From NCBI RefSeq assembly GCF_910592395.1, contig NC_088318.1, positions 7,750,349 to 7,814,348 on the forward strand: DNA of 64,000 bases, written 5' to 3'. Positions 43,430-55,492 of this stretch are shown here, piece by piece (the stretch's first letter is position 1; each line of letters starts with the position of its first letter). Below the pieces are notes generated by a model that worked only from the letters and a program-made list of their open reading frames with translations, was not told the origin of the DNA and searched no databases. This DNA comes from Lineus longissimus. Taxonomy: Eukaryota; Nemertea; Pilidiophora; Heteronemertea; Lineidae. The position numbers and the translations under genes were made by a program.

Positions 43430-44501
43430 GCCATTCCGATCACCTATACCACCCCCTCTTCAAGCAAGCCGTCTATTGTCGGCTCCTGCCTTCACAGTCT
43501 GTGGAGTTGATTTCACCGGTGCTCTTTTCGTACGAGGTGGTGAGGGTGATTCCAAGGCCTACATATGCCTCTTCACTTGCGCAGTCACAAGGGCTATCGA
43601 CTTGGAAATAGTAAATGACCTGTCGGTTGCATCATTCCTACGCGCGTTCAGACGTTTCGCCTCCAGGAGATCTCTGCCGCAAGAGATGATTTCCGACAAT
43701 GCTATGACTTTCCTATCATCTTCTGACATTCTATCAACGTACCTAGCAAATCACAGAGTCAAGTGGACTTTCATCAAGAAACGCGCAGCATGGTACGGTG
43801 GTTTTTATGAACGTTTGATTGGATTGACAAAGTCTGTCTTGAAGAAGGCATTAGGCCGCCGTCTTTTGACATTGGAAGAGTTGCAAACTGTCGTTGCTGA
43901 GATAGCAGCAGTTCTCAACGATAGGCCTATAACATTCCAGTCTACTGAAGTTGGAGACCTAGAACCGTTGACACCATCTCACTTCCTTAATGGTCGTGTG
44001 CTGACCAAAGGCACATTAGGCCTACCCTTGTTTGATTTGGAGGAGGTTGATGACCCATCCTTCGGTTTCTCCACATCACTAATGCAGCGGCGGATAATGC
44101 TCATGGCAAAGCTCCAGAAAGAGTTCTGGAACAGATGGTCAAGTGAGTATTTGTCCGCCCTGCGTGAGAGGGACCGAGGGATGGGGAAAGGTACTCTTCG
44201 AAATCAGATAGGGATTAATGATGTGGTCCTCATTCAGGATGAAAATCAGAACAGAGTCAAATGGCACATGGGAAAGGTCACCGAGTTGCATTATGGGAAT
44301 GATGGTCTGGTGAGATCTGTCAGTTTGAAAACCGCCAGAGGTCATACCAATAGGCCCATTGTGAAGTTGATTCATCTGGAATCTAGTGATTGTCAGTCAG
44401 AGGACACACCAGACACAGATGTCGAGGACAATTCATCTGCGCGACTTAGGAGACAAGCAGCAATCGCTGCTAGGGACCGAATCAGAAACATGTCAGACTA
44501 A
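43383..44501 (+). CDS. Bel/Pao integrase, N-terminally deleted
   Basis: This is a DDE integrase with the first Asp in CGVDFTGAL (residue 43), the second in MISDNAMTF and the Glu in YGGFYERLIGLTKS. Bel/Pao-specific features follow: VLNDRPITF, LTPSHFLNGR and QKEFWNRWSSEYL. The frame overlaps the polyprotein end in another register. Only the last Cys pair of the zinc-binding domain remains (CDCVICKRVMGKPFRSP), so the linker and most of the HHCC domain have been deleted. The start shown is the first Met in the frame. The natural protein would be made as part of the polyprotein. Confidence 0.88.
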   Translation: MCQTCDCVICKRVMGKPFRSPIPPPLQASRLLSAPAFTVCGVDFTGALFVRGGEGDSKAYICLFTCAVTRAIDLEIVNDLSVASFLRAFRRFASRRSLPQEMISDNAMTFLSSSDILSTYLANHRVKWTFIKKRAAWYGGFYERLIGLTKSVLKKALGRRLLTLEELQTVVAEIAAVLNDRPITFQSTEVGDLEPLTPSHFLNGRVLTKGTLGLPLFDLEEVDDPSFGFSTSLMQRRIMLMAKLQKEFWNRWSSEYLSALRERDRGMGKGTLRNQIGINDVVLIQDENQNRVKWHMGKVTELHYGNDGLVRSVSLKTARGHTNRPIVKLIHLESSDCQSEDTPDTDVEDNSSARLRRQAAIAARDRIRNMSD

Positions 44502-44644
44502 CTTGCTAATGTATTAGTCTAGTCAAGTCACAACTTAGAGACAATGTCATGATAACTTTTTACTATGTTCTACTGTTCTACTTTTACTATGAAAAAACAA
44601 AAGACAAAAAGAATTTGCTCATCACCATTTCGCGGCGGGGAGTA

Positions 44645-44854
44645 TGTCGCGGCGATTATATTATAGGTTTAATTCTTTCATTCATGTTCATATTGAATTG
44701 TAATACGTGTTGTGTCATAATGTTTAGTCGTTCATCTAACCTAATCATGTAATCGTTTTCACCATGCTTTTACTGTGTATAGAATAAAGCATTCGAGTCA
44801 TAGATTTTATGGAAGCTAGTCGTCTGGCGTTCTTGCTTACGAACCGCCCCTACA
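44645..44854 (+). repeat. 3' LTR of Bel/Pao element
   Basis: It appears identical to the 5' LTR at 39311-39520. It is preceded by the purine-rich GCGGCGGGGAGTA, the likely polypurine tract. Confidence 0.96.
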
Positions 44855-44859
44855 ATTTA

Positions 44860-45123
44860 TCTCTTCGTCGGTTAGAACAGCTCAAATGCTCCAGAGGTTC
44901 CTTCCACGCAGTGCTCTCCAGCAGTATTCTATCGACTGCTGGATTGGAGGAAGAACCGGGTGTGTGAAGTTGGCTCCCAGTTCCCAGTTCTCAGTTCCCA
45001 GTTGGTTATTCGTACCCATTTTCAAACATGGTGTGTTTGGGTACGAAATGGGCTAAGCATTTCCCTGTTCCCAATTCAAATTTCTTTCAAATATTAACCC
45101 TCCACAGTCCGATAACTCAACCT
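44860..45123. other. No recognised gene
   Basis: Short non-coding interval containing tandem CCCAGTTCTCAGTTCCCAGTT-like pieces near 44975-45005, which lead into the minisatellite. Confidence 0.45.
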
Positions 45124-45623
45124 GGTGGTTTTAACCCTTTCCTACCAAGCTCTCGATTCAACTATCAGTGACTTTAACCCTTTCTGACCCATTTCCCGGT
45201 TCAAAATGCCAGCTCCTTATTCGTTTTAACTCCTTTTAACCCTCTACAGCTCCATTTCCCGATTCAAATACTTGCTCCTAATTCAGCTACAAGTCACTTT
45301 AACCCTTTCTGACTCCATTTCCCAGTTCAAAATGCCAGTTCCTTATTCGTCGTAACTCATTTTAACCCTCTATAGGTCAATTTCCCGATTCAAATACTGG
45401 CTCCCAATTCAGCTACAAGTCACTTTAACCCTTTCTGACTCCATTTCATTCATTTGCAAGCCTCTTTAACCCTTTCTGACTCCATTTCCCAGTTCAAAAT
45501 GCCCAGTTCCGTATTCGTCTTAACTCATTTCAACCCTCTATAAGTCCATTTCCCTATTCAAATACTGGCTCCCGATTCAGCTGCAAGTCGCGTTAACCCT
45601 TTCTGACTCCATTTCATTCATTT
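45124..45623 (+). repeat. Minisatellite, units of about 62/124 bp
   Basis: Imperfect copies alternate between two related half-units. One has TTTAACCCTTTCTGACTCCA, then TTTCCCAGTTCAAAATGCC. The other has TTTTAACCCTCTATAAGTCC, then TTTCCCGATTCAAATACTGG. Together they form a unit of about 124 bp. The array is broken at 45623 and continues at about 47684. Confidence 0.88.
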
Positions 45624-47683
45624 TGTAGCGATTTTCCTACTGGTTGACTCGGTGTCGTACCGGATGCTTCTGAGATATAGCACCATCCATAGAGTGTCAC
45701 ACTTGATCATTGTCACAACCTGGTTAAAGACTTGTCTTGACAAGTCTAATATATGAATAGGATAACCCAAGTACTCTATAGATGATCCCAACGTACGTTA
45801 TCCGAAGGGCGCCGCTACAAAGTCTGTGGGTTGGTATAAATGGCCAACAAAGTCATCAATTTAACGAAAACGTAGATTTCTTTTCATCTTTCTGTCTCAT
45901 AAGGTATTTTACATCGATAATGCTCATAACCTTGCTCAGCAATAAATTCCTGTAACATAATCTAACTGTCGTTTCATATATTTGCTTTCATATTTAGTAT
46001 AAGCCATGGGTGGCCCGATGCCATTTAACAGTCGAACTCTATATTATTAGTATATTCACGACCCTTGTCAACTATACCAGCGGTGTCCCGACGGGGCGGA
46101 GCCCGCCGGGAGCCTGAGTACCAACCTTTCGGTTTGAGACACAAGTCAAGAGTGATTACATAACAAAATTTTACGTCATTTATAGCTTCACGACGTCACG
46201 CCACATCCAATCACGAGGCTAGAATCACGTCACGTGACCCGAAATTTAGTCAATTTTTGAGAGGGAATGCCGAATATAATTCGAAACGGCAAGCATGCGG
46301 TTCTAATAACCAGAAAACTGAAACATGGAATTGATCCCATATTGTTAGAAGAAAAGATAGGAAAAACTTCCATGGTTTTTTAATGGAAGAGTTTTGAGCA
46401 CTTGTGAACTAAACACAGGGCATCTAGGAAATGACGCCGCCGTATGGTTAAGCCTTTAACGTAAATGGATGTGACGCCGCATTCTCAATTTATACCGATA
46501 CGATCGCCTCGATAACTCTATAACGAAACATATAACCTTCAATCGAACCCATCCAAATCTTTCTAATGATTCTCAAGATCATATATACAAATTTTGATAA
46601 TGGTTATATGTCTAAATCTTACATATTTTGAACTTCTAAAACAGGTGTCGGACACTGGAAGCTCGAGCGTCTAAGGTATTACGTCAGTAGAATAAGACGG
46701 CGGAATCGCACTTCATCTAGCTTTGTCATTAAATGTCTTAAACTCAAAGCACATAACCCTAAAATGGTTACATACTACTGGTAGTTGACATAAATAAGAA
46801 TTCGTATTCAGGATATAGTGAGATTTTGATGTACGGTTTAGGAAATATTAAAGAATGACTGAGGGACGTATGTTCAGACCGAAAGTGTACGTCGTTGTCA
46901 ACGTAAAGTGATTTGACGCGGATCACAGGCCGTAGAAGACGTGACCCGTAAAACTTGATAAAAATAGTATCATAGATGAGTCATAACCCGAAAAAGACGT
47001 ACACCATTGTCTCAACAATATCTCTGACTACAAAGTCGTCAAACATGAAAGAGTTCGTATGCGTAGGCTTGACGTTATTTCAATCGATATACGGTGGATT
47101 GTCCGAAAGAACTGTCATCCAGGCGCGCGGAGAAGAGTCCGACGGCGCGTCAAAAGTGTCCTATCAAATCTCTGATTTCTTCATCAAACTTTCGATCATA
47201 TCATGATTTTCATAGCAAGAATATGAGGTGAGTGACCGCAAGTACATCATCTGGGCGTAATCAAGGATTTGGCGAGGAAGAAAATATGTTTTAGATGGAG
47301 TTTTGAAACGTAAACAAGTATAAAACCGTAGCGGTGTAATGTACACGAAATGTACACAAAGCATAACAATGGACCACACAATGTGATACACACAGAGACA
47401 AATACTGTTACGTTATGTAAAGAAACGACCAGTTTGATGATTCAAAAGCTTATTTCTTATCTCAAACTAGAGTATCTGTATTTTCACATACAACAAACCC
47501 AAACTAAGGCTCGAGTGATGGAGGTAGTAATCAAGGAGCAAAATTTAAAGGGGGAAAAGGAAATGACAGTCTTACTTGCTGTACTGGACAAACAAAGGGG
47601 TGTTTCAGTGGTCAATGGAGACTATGGAAAGGAGGGTGGGAATAATTTTAAATTACACGTAAGAATTTACCAAGAATTCTACA
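45624..47683 (+). mobile_element. Unidentified 2.06-kb insertion in a minisatellite
   Basis: The flanking minisatellite unit (CATTTCATTCATTTGCAAG in an intact copy at 45443-45461) is split between CATTTCATTCATTT and GCAAG, so the insert boundaries are near 45624 and 47683. The insert begins TGTAGCGATTTTCC and ends AATTCTACA, the TG...CA-like tips of an LTR retroelement. A TATA-like GGTATAAATGG (about 45834) and AATAAA (near 45942) lie in the left 330 bp. I found no RT, transposase or second LTR. It may be a fragment or a non-autonomous LTR element. Confidence 0.4.
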
Positions 47684-47945
47684 AATTGCAAGTCACTTTA
47701 ACCCTTTCTGACTCCATTTCCCAGTTCAAAATGCCGTGGATCGAGTTTGTTTACAATATGCAGTGCCATCTTGGAAAAGCCGTGACGTCACCACGGTATC
47801 GTCCTTGATTTGCAAATCACTTTAACCCTTTTTGACTCCATTTCCCGGTTCAAAATGCCAGCTCCTTATTCGTCTTAGCTCATTTTAACCCTCTATAACT
47901 CCATTTCCCGATTCAAATACTGGCTCCCAATTCAGCTACAAGTCT
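47684..47945 (+). repeat. Minisatellite, continuation
   Basis: These are the same half-units as 45124-45623 (TTTAACCCTTTTTGACTCCA and related). An 80-bp unrelated stretch (about 47735-47815) contains the palindromic CGTGACGTCACCACGG. Confidence 0.85.
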
Positions 47946-48180
47946 CCGTAGCCAGAGTTTGGTTACACATGCAGCACAGGCTAGCAGTGAGGGTCAGGGG
48001 GTGAGGAATTTACTACAGAGGGCCCGTACTGTACAGGGTGCGGGTATGATGTAGAAGGCCTCTGTATGAATCTTAGTTGCGCCTTGGTAGGTTAGGCCAA
48101 ACATAATAAGTCATAAAATGTACTTTGTGCCTGTCTGCCAGGCAGGGTCAGTTGGGTCACACACACCATGCACTGACAGT

Positions 48181-51100
48181 GGGTCAGGTCAAGTCTTGGG
48201 GTTGAGAAAGTGTAAAGTGTTGGTGTAACACCGTCACCAAGGTAACACCATCACTACACCAACACTTGACCACCCTGCTCGGTGTTGGGTTACACCGGTG
48301 TAACACCGGTGTTTTCAAATAAACAATTACATATATAATTATTATTGCAAGCTATAATTCAAGTATCAGCTATTATAAGCATTATGGCTTTTACAGAATG
48401 GAAAAATTCCTGTTCAGTCCAAAGTTATAGGCATTTGAACTTCGCAAGATTGGGACATTTTAACCAAGGGCTCCAAAGGGAAAATGCCTTACAGGGTCAA
48501 AGGTCAAATGGTTTCCAACATGGCTGCAGGGGTGAGAAAAAGATCAGTATTTTAGCTGTAGGAATCGTATTTATGAATATTTTTCAGCAAAATTTATAGA
48601 ACGGAGTCATATTATGATGTCCGTCCTACAAATCCAAAATGGCCGCCAAAATACAAGATGACTACCAATAATCAAAGATGGCCACCAAAACTATGCAACT
48701 TGGCAACCTTTTCTGCAGCTCTGACTCCCATTGCAAGCCAAAGGAGTAGTAAAACTTGACGATTACGGATCTTCGGGTTGGAATTCAATATAGGGGCATT
48801 CCAAGATGGCCGCCAAGGACAAATATTGGAATATGGCTGCTAGTAATAAGGATGTTGGCAGATATCATTTCAGTTTCTTAAACTAAGACACTGGTATGAT
48901 ATGCAGCTCGAGGTCAGTCAATCTTTATCCACTTTAATGCAACTGCCATCAGGCGGCCATGTTGAAACCAATATGGCCACCATATTGAAACCAAGATGGC
49001 CGTCAAACTCTGCCAACACCATTAATATTCTAACCAGGCTTGTAATATATCAAAATGATCGGATGAGAGTAAGGACGCCAATCGACTGTTTGAAATGTGG
49101 CTAATAACAGACACAGAAAGACTAGAAGCGTTATAAATCAAGTTCATACATTATTATTCAACTCATTTGCAAATTACAGATGAAAGTATTGGATAATACA
49201 TCTCAAGTACCATCGAATGTATTCGCTGCTTGACAACCACAATCCCTCACTGTGCTGAATTTGCCTCAATTCTCTTCATCCAGCCAGATCTGAAAATAAA
49301 GAATAATACCTCAAAATAAAGAATAATATCTCAGTCGGTATTGGTACTTTCAATTATATCATTTATGTCAATGAGACATCTCCCCCAAGGCTTTATTGGT
49401 TCAGAGTTACAGATGGTGCTATAGTACACACTGCTATAGCCAAACATGGCCTGGTCACTCACAGAACACTGTCACACTGTCACTAAAACCATGCAATGCT
49501 GAATGCATGAACCAGGAAATGAAAAGAAAAACATTGATATTTTCACCAAACTACCCAACAAAACCATTACATACAGAGCATTCGAGTCTCAGGACTGTCA
49601 AGAACAACATTAGTCAACTGTCACGAGATAACAAGAATGAAAACATTGTCAAAATATACAATAAACCTACTCAAACTGACTGAAATCAGCTGATTTTCTA
49701 ATGCTAATTTAATTGGAAAAGTGTCCGGATGTTACGAAAATTGGGCATGCGCCACCATCGGCCAAGTTGGAACTACAAAATAAATTATAAATTCTTGATT
49801 CCGCTGGAGATGTCAAATTATTTTCATCAAAACGGAGGTTTATACTTACAATTACCACTAAATCCGTATAAATATCATTTCTATGAGATTTTAGAAGGAA
49901 TAGTTAGGTGTTGTTTAGGAGTGTCAAATTTTGAAAATGCCTAAAATCGGTAAATATTGACGGAATTTCTTCCGGTTTTGGACGAACAGCAAGAGTTTTA
50001 GCAGTAGAGTTCATTTCCGGATAGATAATTTACATAGGTCACATGCCCTTTTGCGGAAAAGGCGCCAAAGATTTGACGAGCAAGTGACAGCTGGCCACGC
50101 CCCCGTGCCGTCCTCATTAGCATAACGTTATGGCGGACGTGATGATCGCCACGGCGGCCCAAGTTGTTTGTAATTTCTAATTTCTCCCCAAATACTAGAT
50201 GAATTTCATTGAAATTTGAGAAAATGAAAGATTAGATACCTGTTTACATTGGGTCGTCCTGGTTTCTTCATACATCATCGATAAGACACCGAAATTAACC
50301 GATCTTCAAGAGCTGTGAAAAGTTTTTTTCGTCGTTTTTTGTGCGTGACGCGAAAATGCGCTTACGGAACGTCGAATGTCACGTGACCTGAACACCCTAG
50401 TTGAGGAGGGAATCCCCAAGATTTCAACACTGGTGTTGGGAAAGTGTTACACTTTTCTGACACTAGTGTTACACCTACCCTGGCCCACCTGAAGAAACAA
50501 GGCAAATGCATTGGAGAAATGTACAGGTGTAACACCTACCCCTAGAGGTAGGTGTTTGGGAGTGGTCAAGTTTTTAGGTTGTCAAGGTGTTCAGCCATGT
50601 TTTTTGTCCCAGTTTTTGTGAAATAACGAGTCCAGGTCAACTAGCTTATCATCAGCACGACAGAGGCATACATGCGCGAAACATAGCCACACAAGCTATT
50701 GTTTTTTTTAAAAATTATTCTAGATACTTCACTAATTTGTAAGTACAGAAGAAACAACAAAATTCGAAAATATCGAAGTGACAGATCGTGTTGACGTTTC
50801 CGGCCGCCATTTTTTGGACAATTTGTGAAGTTTTGAGTTCATCAAAAGACTCAAATGTCCGACAAAGGCGATGACATTCCAAACAGTCACACTCATTACA
50901 ATCATTGAGTAATGTTTCATCCAAATAAAGAAATGAGAAACAAGGAATTTTGGTATAAATAGTACTTTTGACACAGTTTTTCCGTCACACACATGCGGCT
51001 TCACATATCGATTTTATCTTGCCGTACCGCAGTCAACTCCGCTAATGTGATAATCACCGATTCCTCTTCGGCCGCGCCGAGACGAAATCGGCAGTCTTCA

Positions 51101-51392
51101 CAAAAATCCTGGTCTCACATCTCACTTAGGGCTCGAAAATAATCGCCAATATGGGTAAAATTGTCTTTTTTTGGTTGAAGCAAACAAGATGGCGTGAACT
51201 CAAACACCTAATCAACTCACCAGTGTTACACCTACCGGGGCCTTACACCTGGTGTCACCCTGGTGTTGTTCAAAGTATTACACCGATGTCCAACCCAAGC
51301 TCGTGGTTGGGGGTTGGGGTAGGCCTCCTACACGAACACTACACCAACACCAACACCTAACACTTTCTCAACCCCAAGACTTGACCTGACCC
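48181..51392. mobile_element. 3.2-kb TIR element with GTGTAACACC subterminal repeats
   Basis: The first 33 bp from 48181 (GGGTCAGGTCAAGTCTTGGG onward) are exactly inverted at 51360-51392. A 3-bp AGT occurs on both flanks. Just inside both ends, and again at about 50440-50570, copies of GGTGTAACACC/GGTGTTACACC recur and probably serve as transposase-binding repeats. The interior shows no transposase. It includes a stretch (48620-49010) with several copies of AAGATGGCCGCCA-like words, and AT-rich sequence. The superfamily is not determined. Confidence 0.68.
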
Positions 51393-51761
51393 AGTGACAC
51401 AGTTTATGACTTGGCCTCGGGCGTGTTAATATTATGTGTACCATAGGGTATAATCTCTTCATTCGATATTGTATTGTATCACCACTTTTGCTTGATGTTA
51501 TCGCCATTTGTTTTATAATTACGGGCATGTCATGACGTTTATTATTCCCATTAAAAATTGCGATGTGGCTATATGCAAAATTACTCAACGGCAAAGTTAA
51601 TGCTCGTTCAATTTCATGGTATCATTTATTATCTTCTTCTCAGCTTCGATTGGTTTCATTCCAATGGATGAGTGAAATGTATTGTTGTAACCATTCACTA
51701 GGTTTTTAAGATATCTAACCATTTGTTAGTCTCTTTTCAGTGAAATATTTCTACATTCTGG

Positions 51762-52871
51762 TTTTTAGCTCACCTCTTAGCAGAGGTGAGCTTATCCCAT
51801 ACCGTGGCGTCCGTCGTCCGTCGTCGTCGTCGTCCGTCGTCCGTTAGCAGGGCACGTTTCGTAACTGTTAGAGCTATTGAGTTGAAACTTGGTACACATG
51901 TACCCTTATGTAATGACACCTGGGAGACCAAGTTTCGGTCCGATTCGTTTCATGGTTTGGCCACCAGGGGGCCAAACGTTAAAAGTGAAAATATGCAATA
52001 TCTCCCTTAATAGTAGTCGGGAAATTTTGAAAAAAATATGGTAGGTTCTTCTAGCAAAGGTGCATCATATATCCTCCGGGTTTTTGATTTGACCTCCTTT
52101 TCAAGGTCACAGAGGTCAAATGGTGTAAATTGGCCGTTAGGATGTAACGATGGCACTGTTTCTAAACTGCAATGACTATTGATACCAAATTTGGTACACA
52201 TTTACCCCTTAGTCAGGTGATCTCAGGGACCGAAGTTTGGTCCAATATGATTCACCACTTGACCACCAGGGGGCAAAATCCAAAAACCTTAAAAATGTGA
52301 TTATTCCTTAACTTCTTGCCCGATTGCCACCAATTTGATATCATGGGTACATCTAACCACCATACAGTATATGTCACACAGGTTTTTAATTTGACCTTCT
52401 TGTCAAGGTCACAGAGGTCAAATGGCGTAAATTCGCCGTCAGGCCGTAACTATGGCACGTTTCTTAACTGCAATGACTATTGATCACAAATTAAGTACAC
52501 ATGTACCCCTTGGTCAGGTGATCTCAGGTACCGAAGTTTGGTGCGATCTGATTTGCCGTTTGGCCTCCAGGGAGGGGGCCAAATCCTAAATTCTTCAAAA
52601 TGCCATTATTCCTAGTAATGACTTGCCCGATTGGCACCAATTTTATATCATAGGTACATCTAATTTTAACAACCATTCAATGTGTCACCCGGGTTTTCTT
52701 TGATTTGACCTACTTTTCAAGGTCACAGAGGTCGAATGTACTGTAAATTGGCCATTTTGGGGAAATTGTAATTGCTTGGACCTACATCAAACCTAACACT
52801 ACATGACACAAGACCATGCTCTTTATCCATCTTTCCTCCACATGAGGTGAGCACAATGGCCCTGGCCATTT
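51762..52871 (-). mobile_element. Tandem-core element (family B) in Polinton integrase
   Basis: This is the reverse-orientation counterpart of 28459-29570, with the same hairpin end (AGCTCACCTCTTAGCAGAGG, then TGAGCT, at 51767-51792) and A5 tip (51762-51766). It has the same internal motifs and the same 5' end AATGGCCAGGGCCATTGTGC at the right. The two copies are about 1.11 kb each. It splits integrase coding sequence between FNCTLK and RMWKYF-like motifs. Confidence 0.83.
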
Positions 52872-53345
52872 TTAAAGTACAATTAAATCTTTCTACAACA
52901 GCTGCTTTTTTGCTTGAGAAAGTTGACAACCATTCTATGTTATTTTTTTCCAATAATTCTTTCAGTGATATATTGTAGTGTTCTTTACCATCATCAAATT
53001 GTAATTCCTCTGGTGCTTCTTTAAAAATAGTGACAAATAAATCTTTAACTTCTTCTCCCTTTTTAGTTTTGAGAGGTAAAGCCCAAGCGTAACGCCTGAA
53101 TAAATCAATGACCGTTAAAACATATCTGAAATTTTTATTGTCTTTTTGATACTTCTGTAAATCCACTAAATCAGCTTGCCATTGTTGATCCACGTAAGAA
53201 ACCATTGTTTTTCGGAAAGTGAATTTTCCGGGGATTGGTTTGTGCAGTTGGTAGGTTGGTAAACTAACTAGGAAATCTTTTTATTTCCTTTTTGGCTCAC
53301 CGTAGGGGAGTCTATACGATACCGCAGTGTCCGTCGTCCGTCGTC

Positions 53346-53603
<258 letters not shown>

Positions 53604-54639
53604 TCGTATCCTAGTTCAAAAACAGTGGCACGTTTTTTAACCGCTAGGCCTATGAACTTAAAACTTTGTACACATGACCCCCTAGGTCAGATGACCCGTG
53701 ACACTAAATTTCTGTCCGATCTGATTCTCTACTTGGCCACAAGGGGGCCAAATGTGGATATCTAAAAAGTGTGATATCTCGCTTATTAGTGACTTGTTTT
53801 CGATAAAACTTTTGTGGTAGGTACTCATAGCAAGGATACATCATATATCTTACGGGTTTTTAATTTGATCTACTTTTCAAGGTCGCAGAGGTCAAATGGC
53901 GTGAATTGGCCGTTTGAGTGTAACTATGGCACGTTTCTTAACCACCAAAGCTATGAGCTTGAAACTTGGTACATATAACCCCCTATATCAGATAACCTCT
54001 GGTGCTGAATTTCAGCCTGATCTGATTCTTGGCTTTGCCACCAGGGGGCCAAAACAGAAAAAGTAAGAAGTGCAATAGCCTGCTTATTAGCAAATTGTTT
54101 TTGATGAAATTTTTATGGCAGGGACCCCTAGCAAGGTTACCTCAGATGTTGCACGATTTTTCGGATTTGACCTACTTTTTAAGGTCGCTGAGGTCAAATG
54201 GCGTAAATTTGCCGTTTGAGTGTAACTATGGCACGTTTCTCAACCGCAACAGTTATGAACTTGAAACTTTGAACAAATGACCCCCTAGGTCAGTTGACCT
54301 TTTACACTGAATTTTGGTTCGGTCTGATTATTGACTTGGCCACCAGGGGGCACAAACTCAAAACTCAAAAAGTGTGATTTCTCGCTTATTACTGATTTGT
54401 TTTTGATAAAAGTTTCATGGTAGGTACTCCCAGCAAGGATACATCACATATCTTACAGGTTTTTGATTTGACCCACCTTTCAAGTTCACAGAGGTCAAAG
54501 TTGAAAACTTTACCGTTCTTGGTACGTTTTGTCGTTGTTCAATGTAAAGAGTTTTAATTTTGTGTATTGATGCATCTAAGAAGCCACTATTTGTATGCCA
54601 AGTTTCAGCCAGATCGGAATTCAAATATGGCCGAAATTG

Positions 54640-54775
54640 CATGTTTTGTGGGTTTTTCCTCGAATTGTGGCAATCCAAAGGTCGTGAGTTCAAACCCCGG
54701 TCAAGGACAGCCAAAAATATTTTTATTTTTCATCTTTTCCTTTTTTCTTTTCTGAGTTCTATCTTACATTTTCTT
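54640..54775 (+). repeat. SINE-like fragment with tRNA T-arm/B box
   Basis: GGCAATCCAAAGGTCGTGAG, then TTCAAACCCCGG, resembles a tRNA T-arm with B box. This is the counterpart of 29630-29735. Here it is uninterrupted, and its flank corresponds to the empty target of the nested family B element. Confidence 0.55.
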
Positions 54776-55306
54776 CATTTTTTGATTTATTTGGTGCCAT
54801 AGATTTAATTAGGCGGCCATCTTGGAAATCGTTTTTTGCCGATTGCTGTAGTGTAACGAGTGATGAAATTGTTATGGTCAGGTGGATGTGTCTACATCAC
54901 ATATCACCCTGGTTTGTTATTTGACCTACCTGTCAGGGTCACTGAGGTCAAAGTTAAAAATATATTCACCATTGTCATGGAGTGGCACGTTTCTTCACTA
55001 TCATTTTCACCTAGACTCTACAAGCTTGGAACCACAAGTCTCGGATTCACCACTTGGCCAGGGCCGGTTCTGAACTGGTCACAGATGCATGTATAAATTA
55101 TGAGAGGCCTACATACTGTAGCACTTTCTGTAACTGTCTACTAAAAATACTTACGGTGAGCACAATGGCCCCTGGCCGTTTCATTCTTGATTGCCATTTT
55201 ATCTGTTTTTATTTTTTTCCAAAGTTGGCTTTCATTTGTATAGGCCACAGTACTTTGGGGATTAAAGTATAAATCTCTCAGATATTGTTCGTTGGAAACA
55301 TCTTTC

Positions 55307-55448
55307 GCTGGAACTTTGTTCGCTGGAACTTCGTTCGTCGGAACTTCGTTCGCTAAAACTTCGTTCGCTGGAATTTCGTTTGTCGGAACTTCGTTCGCTG
55401 AAACTTCGTTCGCTGGAATTTCGTTCATTGGAACTTCGTTTGTTGGAA
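55307..55448 (-). repeat. 15-bp in-frame minisatellite at Polinton integrase start
   Basis: About nine tandem copies of a 15-bp unit (GAACTTCGTTCGCTG type on the plus strand) encode the five-residue repeat NEVPA/NEIPT on the minus strand, at the N terminus of the integrase frame. Confidence 0.9.
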
Positions 55449-55492
55449 CCTTTTCGGTGGTAATTTATTTACCATTTTCTTATTGTTTGTAA

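Larger units (their letters stand above)
39311..44854 (+). mobile_element. Bel/Pao LTR retrotransposon, young but defective
   Basis: This 5544-bp element has two 210-bp LTRs (39311-39520, 44645-44854) that look identical base for base. It is flanked by the 5-bp duplication ATTTA (39306-39310, 44855-44859). A primer-binding site starts TGGTGCCGTGACC at 39525. A single long gag-pol frame and a shifted integrase frame lie between. Despite the very recent insertion, the polyprotein lacks a segment between RNase H and the integrase core, and the RT box has a changed catalytic residue. The copy therefore probably moved with help from another element, or was deleted afterwards. Confidence 0.95.

Noticed and set aside
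45624-45957. Solo LTR of about 334 bp (TGTAGCG...TGTAACA)
   Set aside because: The 5-bp flanks do not match and the minisatellite break shows the insert extends to about 47683, so a solo LTR with these borders is not supported.
46070-46115. GC-rich palindromic stretch CCCGACGGGGCGGAGCCC as a structured RNA
   Set aside because: It is short and imperfect, and no known RNA family is recognised.
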